64,000 bases of DNA from assembly GCA_947627275.1 (NCBI GenBank), contig CANQVK010000001.1:62001-126000 (forward strand), given 5' to 3'. The notes under the pieces are model-generated. The model saw nothing but the letters and a program-made list of their open reading frames with translations. It was not told where the DNA came from and searched no databases. Source of the DNA: an uncultured Ruminococcus sp. (GTDB lineage: Bacteria > Bacillota > Clostridia > Oscillospirales > Ruminococcaceae). Shown here piece after piece: positions 57,073 through 64,000 of this stretch (its first letter is position 1; the number at the start of each line of letters is the position of its first letter). The position numbers and the translations under genes were made by a program.

Positions 57073-58362
57073 TTATTTCTCGGGTACTACGATCTTATCC
57101 TTTCTCATGTAGGGACGCAGAGCCTCGGGAATTCTTATGCTTCCGTCCTCATTGAGATTGTTTTCAAGGAAAGCAATGAGCATTCTCGGCGGAGCTACTA
57201 CCGTATTATTAAGGGTGTGGGCGAAATATTTCTTCTTGTCAGCCGTTTTTACTCTTATACCAAGACGGCGTGCCTGAGCGTCGCCAAGATTTGAACAGCT
57301 TCCGACTTCAAAGTATTTCTTCTGTCTCGGAGACCATGCTTCTACGTCGATACTCTTTACTTTAAGGTCTGCCAAATCGCCTGAACAGCATTCAAGTGTG
57401 CGTACGGGAATATCAAGAGTTCTGAAAAATTCAACTGTATAGCTGTAGAGCTTATGGAACCAATCCATGCTCTCCTCAGGCTTGCATACAACGACCATTT
57501 CCTGTTTTTCAAACTGGTGTATTCTGTAAACGCCGCGTTCCTCAATGCCGTGAGCTCCTACCTCCTTGCGGAAACAAGGAGAATAACTTGTAAGAGTTTT
57601 CGGGAGTTCTTCTTCGGGAATAATCGTATCAATGAACTTGCCGATCATGGAATGTTCGCTTGTACCGATGAGATAGAGATCCTCGCCCTCGATCTTGTAC
57701 ATCATGTTCTCCATTTCCGCAAAGCTCATAACGCCCGTCACAACGCTACTTCTTATCATGAACGGCGGAATGTAATATGTAAAACCCTTGTCGATCATAA
57801 AATCACGCGCATAGGACAAAATACAGCTCTGGAGCTGCGCAATATCGCCACAGAGGTAATAAAATCCCTCACCCGTGGTTCTGCCTGCACTCTCCTTGTC
57901 AAGTCCGTGAAGCTTCTCCATAATGTCAACATGGTGCGGAACTTCAAAATCAGGCACGAAAGGCTCGCCGAATCTCTCAACTTCAACATTTTCGCTGTCG
58001 TCCTTACCAATTGGAACGCTGTCGTCAATTATATTCGGGATAACAAGCATAATTTTATTTTTTTCTTCTTCAAGTTCAGCTTCAAGCTTTTCAAGTTCGG
58101 GAAGTTTTGCCTTTATTTCAGCTACTTCTTTCTTAACAGCTTCAGCTTCATCTTTTTTGCCCTGAACCATAAGTCCTCCGATCTGCTTGCTGATTTTGTT
58201 CATTTTATTACGGAGGTCATCACACTCAACCTTAGTTTTGCGGTACTGCTCGTCCAATTCAATTACCTTGTCAACCAATTCAAGCTTATCGTCCTGAAAC
58301 TTCTTTCTGATGTTTTCCTTTACAACTTCGGGATTTGCTCTGAGAAATTTAATATCTATCAT
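57073..58362 (-). CDS. serS: serine--tRNA ligase
   Basis: MIDIKFLRANPEVVKENIRKKFQ ... LIGTSEHSMIGKF ... CFRKEVGAHGIEERGVYRIHQFEKQEM. Confidence 0.97.
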   Translation of the reverse strand: MIDIKFLRANPEVVKENIRKKFQDDKLELVDKVIELDEQYRKTKVECDDLRNKMNKISKQIGGLMVQGKKDEAEAVKKEVAEIKAKLPELEKLEAELEEEKNKIMLVIPNIIDDSVPIGKDDSENVEVERFGEPFVPDFEVPHHVDIMEKLHGLDKESAGRTTGEGFYYLCGDIAQLQSCILSYARDFMIDKGFTYYIPPFMIRSSVVTGVMSFAEMENMMYKIEGEDLYLIGTSEHSMIGKFIDTIIPEEELPKTLTSYSPCFRKEVGAHGIEERGVYRIHQFEKQEMVVVCKPEESMDWFHKLYSYTVEFFRTLDIPVRTLECCSGDLADLKVKSIDVEAWSPRQKKYFEVGSCSNLGDAQARRLGIRVKTADKKKYFAHTLNNTVVAPPRMLIAFLENNLNEDGSIRIPEALRPYMRKDKIVVPEK

Positions 58363-58373
58363 ATTTTAACTCC

Positions 58374-59225
58374 TTACTCCTCAACGACCAGCTTATCTGC
58401 AATTGCCGCGAGGTCATCTTTATCGTAAAATTCAAGAATAAGCACGCCCTTATTCTTTCCGTAATCGACTTTTACCTTGCGTCCAAGACGTTCTTTAAGT
58501 GAAATTTCCATCTCAACAAAATAATTGTCAATTTTACTGTCAGACTTATGTTCAGCTTCATTAGCCGCTTCTGCCGACTTCTGAGCCAATTTTTCCACCT
58601 GTCGGACTGTCATTCCGCCGTCAGCCGCTCTGTTAGCTATCGCTAAAAGCATTTCCTCGTCCTCAAATCCGAGAAGCGCTTTTGCGTGACCAGCCGAAAG
58701 CTCTCCGTTTTCAAGCATTTTAAGGACGCGCTGCGGCAGGGAAAGCAGACGTACTGCGTTTGCAACGGCGGATCTTGATTTTCCGACCATTTTTCCAACC
58801 TGTTCCTGCGTCATACCGTAGTTTTCCATAAGTTCGCTGTATCCTGCCGCTTCTTCAACGGGGTTGAGATTTTCACGCTGGAGATTCTCAATAATAGCGA
58901 TCTGCATTGTCTCGGTATCGGAAATTTCCTTAATATTTACCGGCACTTCGTCCAATCCAAGCATTCGTGCGGCACGCCATCTCCGCTCGCCTGCGACTAT
59001 CTGATAGCCGCCTGTTGAAAGCGGTCGCACAAGTATCGGCTGTAATATTCCGTGATCTCGTATAGAGTCAGCCAAAGCCGATATTGACTCGGTGCTGAAA
59101 TGCTTTCTGGGCTGATCACGGTTCGGCTCTATTTCAGAGGTTCGCAAGGTTGACTTTACCTGTATATCGCTTGAATTATCGCTGAACAAAGTGTCAAGAC
59201 CTGCGCCTAATCCGCCTATTGCCAT
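58374..59225 (-). CDS. parB: chromosome partitioning protein ParB/Spo0J
   Basis: GLGAGLDTLFSD ... EIEPNRDQPRKHFSTESISALADSIRDHGILQPILVRP ... GERRWRAAR. Confidence 0.93.
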   Translation of the reverse strand: MAIGGLGAGLDTLFSDNSSDIQVKSTLRTSEIEPNRDQPRKHFSTESISALADSIRDHGILQPILVRPLSTGGYQIVAGERRWRAARMLGLDEVPVNIKEISDTETMQIAIIENLQRENLNPVEEAAGYSELMENYGMTQEQVGKMVGKSRSAVANAVRLLSLPQRVLKMLENGELSAGHAKALLGFEDEEMLLAIANRAADGGMTVRQVEKLAQKSAEAANEAEHKSDSKIDNYFVEMEISLKERLGRKVKVDYGKNKGVLILEFYDKDDLAAIADKLVVEE

Positions 59226-59230
59226 ATTTT

Positions 59231-60049
59231 TCACTGCCTTTCCTTTTTAAAGTTAAAGATGCCGCGTCTTTTTTTCTGCGGCAGTTCAAGAGGTTCGCCC
59301 AACAGCTCCAATCCAAGCAGCGTATACGATTCTGTTCCCTTTGACGATCTATCGTAGTACATAACCGGCTTACCATGACTGGGAGCTTCGGAGATACGCA
59401 CGTTTCTTGGAATTTTCGTTTTAAACACCTTATTCGGGAAGTATTTTTCGACCTCCGCAACAACATCGTTAGCCACATTAAGACGGCCGTCAAACATCGT
59501 AAACAATATTCCCTCAATATCGAGAGCCGGATTGTAGTTGTTTTTTACAATTTTAATGCTGTTGACAAGCTGAGACAGTCCTTCAAGAGCATAAAATTCC
59601 GCAAGCATAGGCACGATAATGCTGTCGCTTGCAACAAGAGCGTTTATTGTCAGAGAACCGAGAGCAGGGGGACAGTCGATAAATATATAATCGTAGTCGT
59701 CCTTCACTGCCAGAAGCTGCATTTTAAGGCGGTTTACACGATTTTCCATGTTTATCAGTTCCAGTTCAGCTCCTGCAAGCGTTTCTGTTGCGGGAATAAC
59801 GGAAACATTTTCAAATTCAGTAACAATTACAGCCTCATTAATGCGATTTTTCCCAATAAGAACGTTGTACGAAGTCACATTGACAGAACGCTTTTTTATT
59901 CCGAACCCTGTTGTTGCGTTGCCCTGAGGGTCTAAATCAACGCAAAGCACTTTTTTTCCATGCGAACCGAGAAATGCGGCAAGGTTCACTACGGTAGTTG
60001 ACTTTCCTACGCCGCCTTTCTGGTTGGCTACAGATATAGTTTTCCCCAT
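59231..60049 (-). CDS. parA: chromosome partitioning ATPase ParA/Soj
   Basis: MGKTISVANQKGGVGKSTTVVNLAAFLG; start trimmed to 60049. Confidence 0.95.
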   Translation of the reverse strand: MGKTISVANQKGGVGKSTTVVNLAAFLGSHGKKVLCVDLDPQGNATTGFGIKKRSVNVTSYNVLIGKNRINEAVIVTEFENVSVIPATETLAGAELELINMENRVNRLKMQLLAVKDDYDYIFIDCPPALGSLTINALVASDSIIVPMLAEFYALEGLSQLVNSIKIVKNNYNPALDIEGILFTMFDGRLNVANDVVAEVEKYFPNKVFKTKIPRNVRISEAPSHGKPVMYYDRSSKGTESYTLLGLELLGEPLELPQKKRRGIFNFKKERQ

Positions 60050-60221
60050 GGAATCATCCTTTCTTTTCATACCTGCCGCTTCAATTAACGCCAACAAATC
60101 GTGCGAAAATTACAAAAATCCGCTGGTCTGCTGTCATTATTGATACTGCAAGACGTCTATGCTAATATTATATCACATTTCCGCAAAAATGTAAATACAT
60201 ACAGGGCTTTTTTTGAAAAAA

Positions 60222-60237
60222 AGTTCCACGTGAAACG
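60222..60237. promoter_or_regulatory. parS-like site
   Basis: AGTTCCACGTGAAACG. Confidence 0.75.
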
Positions 60238-60246
60238 CTGTTTCAA

Positions 60247-60262
60247 TGTTTCACATGGAACA
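60247..60262. promoter_or_regulatory. variant parS-like site
   Basis: TGTTTCACATGGAACA. Confidence 0.55.
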
Positions 60263-60284
60263 TTATTTTTTTTAGTCCTTACTC

Positions 60285-60300
60285 TGTTTCACGTGAAACA
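60285..60300. promoter_or_regulatory. parS site (exact palindrome)
   Basis: TGTTTCACGTGAAACA. Confidence 0.92.
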
Positions 60301-60319
60301 AAATGCCTTTTGTTTGGAG

Positions 60320-60335
60320 TGTTTCATGTGAAACA
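60320..60335. promoter_or_regulatory. variant parS-like site
   Basis: TGTTTCATGTGAAACA. Confidence 0.6.
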
Positions 60336-60336
60336 C

Positions 60337-61152
60337 TTACATTGTTTTCATCGGGATCCTGACACGGTATTCTATGTATTCCTCGCTTTGTATTCTTCGT
60401 GACTCCGCATGTATTCCCGATGACTGCATTGTTTCAATTGCCTTATTGATCGTGTTAAGGAAAAAAGTCACATTCTGAAACGCTCCCGAACGCTTTCTGC
60501 ATCGCTGAATGTCCTTTCTTCTGCCAATATACTCATCTATGAGCTGCTCAGTTTTTTCAACGTTAAGGTTATTTTTAACAATTTTCTCCAAAACTGAAAT
60601 TCTGTCCTCGGGACTTGCAAGTCTCAGCAAAGCGCGAGCATGTCTTTCAGTCAAGTTATATTTTATAATGATCCGACGCTCGTCAGGGGTCAAACGAAGG
60701 ATTCGGAGCTTATTTGCTACCGTACTTTGCGCCCTTCCAAGCTTAGAAGCGGCTTCCTCCTGCGTCAGTCCATAGTATGTTATAAGCTTTTCAATTGCTG
60801 CCGCTTCGTCAAAAAACGGGAGATCCTGTCTCTGAATGTTCTCCACAAGCGCAATAATTGCCGAATCCCTGTCATTCATTTCATGAACGATACATGGAAC
60901 ATACGCCATTTCGCACATTTTTGCTGCACGAAGTCTGCGTTCTCCGGCAATCAATTCGTATTTATCCCCAACACGTCTTACCGAAAGGGGCTGTAAAATT
61001 CCGTTCTGCGAAATTGACTCAGCCAAGGATACTATTTCCGACTCGTTAAACTGCTTTCGAGGCTGATTCGGATTTGGAATTACTCTCCCGATTTCCACCT
61101 CGATAACCTTGTTGATTTGTCTCTCTTTTACTGCATTAAAAAATCCTGCCAT
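60337..61152 (-). CDS. noc: second ParB-family protein, Noc-like
   Basis: IPNPNQPRKQFNESEIVSLAESISQNGILQPLSVRRVGDKYELIAGERRLRAAKM; between rsmG and parA. Confidence 0.88.
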   Translation of the reverse strand: MAGFFNAVKERQINKVIEVEIGRVIPNPNQPRKQFNESEIVSLAESISQNGILQPLSVRRVGDKYELIAGERRLRAAKMCEMAYVPCIVHEMNDRDSAIIALVENIQRQDLPFFDEAAAIEKLITYYGLTQEEAASKLGRAQSTVANKLRILRLTPDERRIIIKYNLTERHARALLRLASPEDRISVLEKIVKNNLNVEKTEQLIDEYIGRRKDIQRCRKRSGAFQNVTFFLNTINKAIETMQSSGIHAESRRIQSEEYIEYRVRIPMKTM

Positions 61153-61230
61153 CTTTTTGTTCCTCACATTTCAAAAATTAGCCGTCTTACGGCTCTATAT
61201 AAATAATAACACATTTCGGAAATAAATACC

Positions 61231-61268
61231 ACAAAAAAAATCCGCCGGCATTCGTCTGCATAGCGGAT
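61231..61268 (-). terminator. intrinsic terminator after rsmG
   Basis: Minus strand ATCCGC...GCGGAT followed by TTTTTTT. Confidence 0.7.
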
Positions 61269-61290
61269 CATTCGTCATATTCTTTTATTT

Positions 61291-62025
61291 TTAAAGGGAT
61301 TTTCTCTTAATTTGACTGCTGTTTCGAGGATACTTTGTCGGAGTCTGCGATATTTTTCTTATTTCAGCTATATTTCGGAGATCAGCGCCAAGCATATAGC
61401 CGTGTATCGACTTTATCTCAGCTCCGAGAATGCTAATCGCATTTTCTGAGTCTTTTACGCATTCCGAAGGGCCTTTCATTGCTATAAAACAGCCTCCTAC
61501 CTTGACAAAAGGAATGCAGTATTCCGACAAAACGGACAAATTCGCAACCGCTCTTGCACAGGAAAAGTCAAATTTTTCCCGATATTCCGACATTTTCGCA
61601 ATGTCTTCAGCACGACCGTGAATAAATTCGGCATCAATTTTCAATTTATCACAAAGCTTTTGAAGAAATGTAATTCTTTTGGCAAGACTGTCTAAAAGTG
61701 TAATTTTAAGGTCTGGACGCACTATTTTTAGCGGAACTGACGGAAATCCAGCGCCTGTCCCAACGTCAATAAGTGTTGAATCCGTCGGAATATCAACATG
61801 CTTTAAAACCAAGCAACTGTCAATAAAGTGCTTTACAAGGATCTCCTTCGGTTCAGTTATTGCTGTTAAATTCACATTCTTGTTATATTCTACAAGAAAA
61901 TCTGCGTATACATCAAAATTTTTATACATTTCGTATGATAAACAAAGAGAATATTGTTCAAATTCGTTACGGCAAAAATCATAATCCGGCAGCAAATTCT
62001 TCACCCCTTTTCCCTTTTTAGCCAC
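61291..62025 (-). CDS. rsmG: 16S rRNA (guanine527-N7)-methyltransferase
   Basis: [28 protein letters not shown] ... [22 protein letters not shown]. Confidence 0.95.
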   Translation of the reverse strand: MAKKGKGVKNLLPDYDFCRNEFEQYSLCLSYEMYKNFDVYADFLVEYNKNVNLTAITEPKEILVKHFIDSCLVLKHVDIPTDSTLIDVGTGAGFPSVPLKIVRPDLKITLLDSLAKRITFLQKLCDKLKIDAEFIHGRAEDIAKMSEYREKFDFSCARAVANLSVLSEYCIPFVKVGGCFIAMKGPSECVKDSENAISILGAEIKSIHGYMLGADLRNIAEIRKISQTPTKYPRNSSQIKRKSL

Positions 62026-63875
62026 ACGATAAGCATGGAAACATCAGCAGGAGAAACTCCCGAGATCCTCGATGCCTGACCGATAGACGCAGGCTTTATC
62101 TTGTTGAGCTTCTCTGCCGCTTCGAGCCTAAGACCGTGAATCTGACTGTAATCAGTATCATGCGGCAAAAGTCTCTTTTCTAATTTTCGTGCCTGTTCTA
62201 TTTGCGCAAGCTGTTTCTCAATATATCCCTTATATTTAATTTCAAGCTCAACCTGTTCGCACACGTCATTTGGAAGATTCGGACGATTAATGTCATATGG
62301 CGCAATATCTCTGTAAGTTATCTGAGGACGTCGTATCAGCTCGGCTATCTTACAGCCGGTTTTAAGCGCGGCAGTCCCTTTCGATTCAAGCATAGCATTA
62401 AGTTCCTCGGACGGTCTGACTGTTTCACGTGAAACTCTTTTTATTTCAGCTTTTATCAAACTGATTTTTTGATTAAGTCTATTAATTCTTTCGTCTGAAA
62501 CAAGCCCGATTTTATGACCTATTGGCATAAGGCGCTGATCTGCATTATCCTGTCTCAAAATTAGTCTGTATTCGCTCCTTGAAGTCATCATACGATAAGG
62601 ATCTGAGCAGCCTTTAGTGACCAGATCATCTACAAGCGTTCCGATATATGACCCCGACCTCTCAAAAATTACAGGTTCACGTCCTTTTATCTTCAATGCA
62701 GCATTTATGCCTGCAACCAATCCCTGCGCCGCAGCTTCTTCATATCCCGAACTTCCGTTAAACTGTCCTGCACCGTAAAGTCCCGAAATACTTTTAAACT
62801 CCAGCGTCGGCATAAGCTGAAGCGGATCGCAGCAGTCATACTCTATTGCATAAGCCGGTCTCATTATCTCTACGTTTTCCAAGCCCTTTATAGTTCGCAG
62901 AAATGCAAGCTGAACATCTTCCGGCAGAGACGACGACATTCCCTGCAAATAGTATTCCTCTGTAGAAAGTCCCATCGGCTCTACAAATAGCTGATGTCTC
63001 GGCTTATCAGAAAATCTGACCACCTTGTCCTCGATAGACGGACAGTATCTCGGGCCAACGCCTTCGATCCTTCCGGCATAAAGAGGCGATCTGTCTAAGT
63101 TGGAAAGTATCACCTCATGGGTATTACTATTTGTATAACTCACATAACAGCTCACCTGATTCTTAAGTCCCTCTACAGGCGTATCGAAAGAAAAAGGAAC
63201 AATATCGCAGTCACCGTCCTGACGTTCCATAACTGAAAAATCAATGCTTCTTTTGTGTACACGGCATGGCGTTCCAGTCTTGAAACGCCTCAATTCGACC
63301 CCATTATCCGTAAGACTTTTGGACAGTCCAATACTTGGGAGAGCCGAATCAGGACCGCTTTCATAGGAGGACTCCCCTACGTGTATCTTTCCCTTTAAAT
63401 ACGTTCCCGTTGCAATGATCACAGCTTTTGCTGCATATTCAGCGCCGAGAGACGTGACTATCCCCGTTACCCTTCCGCTATCAGTAAGCAGCATGGATAC
63501 TTCTCCCTGTTTAACAAACAGATTTTCTTGCTTTTCGCATACATTTTTCATGTAATTATGATACATTACCCTGTCCGCCTGCACTCTCAGACTATGAACG
63601 GCTGGGCCTTTTCCTCGGTTAAGCATACGGCTCTGGATAAAACATTTGTCCGCAGCCTTACCCATTTCACCGCCGAGAGCGTCTATCTCGCGGACAAGAT
63701 GCCCCTTTGCAGTACCGCCTATTGACGGATTGCAGGGCATATTTGCGATCTGATCAAGCGAGATCGTAAACATTGCCGTCTTACATCCAAGGCGTGCAGA
63801 AGCCAAAGCCGCTTCGACGCCCGCATGTCCGGCTCCAACTACAATTACATCAAATTCGCCCATTTTATAAGGCAT
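62001..63875 (-). CDS. mnmG: tRNA uridine-5-carboxymethylaminomethyl modification enzyme MnmG/GidA
   Basis: [23 protein letters not shown]; start trimmed to MPYKMGEF (RBS GAGGTG); the upstream [11 protein letters not shown] in the track is parS read as codons. Confidence 0.97.
   Translation of the reverse strand: MPYKMGEFDVIVVGAGHAGVEAALASARLGCKTAMFTISLDQIANMPCNPSIGGTAKGHLVREIDALGGEMGKAADKCFIQSRMLNRGKGPAVHSLRVQADRVMYHNYMKNVCEKQENLFVKQGEVSMLLTDSGRVTGIVTSLGAEYAAKAVIIATGTYLKGKIHVGESSYESGPDSALPSIGLSKSLTDNGVELRRFKTGTPCRVHKRSIDFSVMERQDGDCDIVPFSFDTPVEGLKNQVSCYVSYTNSNTHEVILSNLDRSPLYAGRIEGVGPRYCPSIEDKVVRFSDKPRHQLFVEPMGLSTEEYYLQGMSSSLPEDVQLAFLRTIKGLENVEIMRPAYAIEYDCCDPLQLMPTLEFKSISGLYGAGQFNGSSGYEEAAAQGLVAGINAALKIKGREPVIFERSGSYIGTLVDDLVTKGCSDPYRMMTSRSEYRLILRQDNADQRLMPIGHKIGLVSDERINRLNQKISLIKAEIKRVSRETVRPSEELNAMLESKGTAALKTGCKIAELIRRPQITYRDIAPYDINRPNLPNDVCEQVELEIKYKGYIEKQLAQIEQARKLEKRLLPHDTDYSQIHGLRLEAAEKLNKIKPASIGQASRISGVSPADVSMLIVWLKREKG
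62421..62436. promoter_or_regulatory. parS-like site inside mnmG
   Basis: TGTTTCACGTGAAACT. Confidence 0.85.
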
Positions 63876-63891
63876 ATTTTCACCTCTTTCA

Positions 63892-63907
63892 TGTTTCACG
63901 TGAAACA
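63892..63907. promoter_or_regulatory. parS site between mnmE and mnmG
   Basis: TGTTTCACGTGAAACA. Confidence 0.92.
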
Positions 63908-63911
63908 AACT

Positions 63912-64000
63912 TTATTTTCCCACACAAAACCGTGAAAAAACCTCATCAACAACAGCGTCCGTTATTTTTTCTCCTGTCAATTCAAGCAAGCTTTGCTCAG
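63912..64000 (-). CDS. mnmE: tRNA modification GTPase MnmE, C-terminal fragment (truncated by window end)
   Basis: Minus strand reads EQSLLELTGEKITDAVVDEVFSRFCVGK*, the typical MnmE C-terminus; upstream of mnmG. Confidence 0.85.
   Translation of the reverse strand, partial: EQSLLELTGEKITDAVVDEVFSRFCVGK

Noticed and set aside
63876-63908. N-terminal extension [11 protein letters not shown] of MnmG
   Set aside because: It is the parS sequence read as codons; a good RBS precedes MPYKMGEF at 63875.

Overview
The window is a gene-dense Firmicutes chromosome segment. Dockerin-bearing, multi-domain xylanases and a pectate lyase suggest a Ruminococcus-like fibre degrader (inference). The right end (~57-64 kb) is an origin-proximal block on the minus strand: mnmE (partial), mnmG, rsmG, noc/parB-like, parA, parB, serS, with at least six strong and two variant parS-like sites between 54.6 and 63.9 kb. 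The rest is mostly housekeeping: murA, psd, ffh/ylxM/rpsP/khpA, glgP, ispD/ispF, iscU/iscS, rnhA, citrate synthase, a two-component system, prmC, recA, recX, rimO, pgsA. Embedded in it is a plant cell-wall module: an AraC-type hybrid regulator, GH10-dockerin-GH43, and GH30-CBM-dockerin-CE1. No complete transposase, prophage, CRISPR array or classical defence locus was found. The least explained material is intergenic. It includes: (i) a dispersed ~180-210 bp terminal-inverted-repeat element (4 copies plus a divergent fifth) whose internal long hairpin co-varies between copies and is wholly replaced in one copy; (ii) a ~200-nt structured non-coding RNA candidate with its own terminator at ~52.57-52.77 kb; (iii) a 27-bp conserved element abutting near-identical promoters of the two xylanase genes; (iv) a hairpin that sequesters the RBS of a 32-aa ORF behind thioredoxin; (v) a stand-alone secreted protein built from four dockerin-like repeats. 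All product names come from reading the protein sequences by eye; no database search was run.
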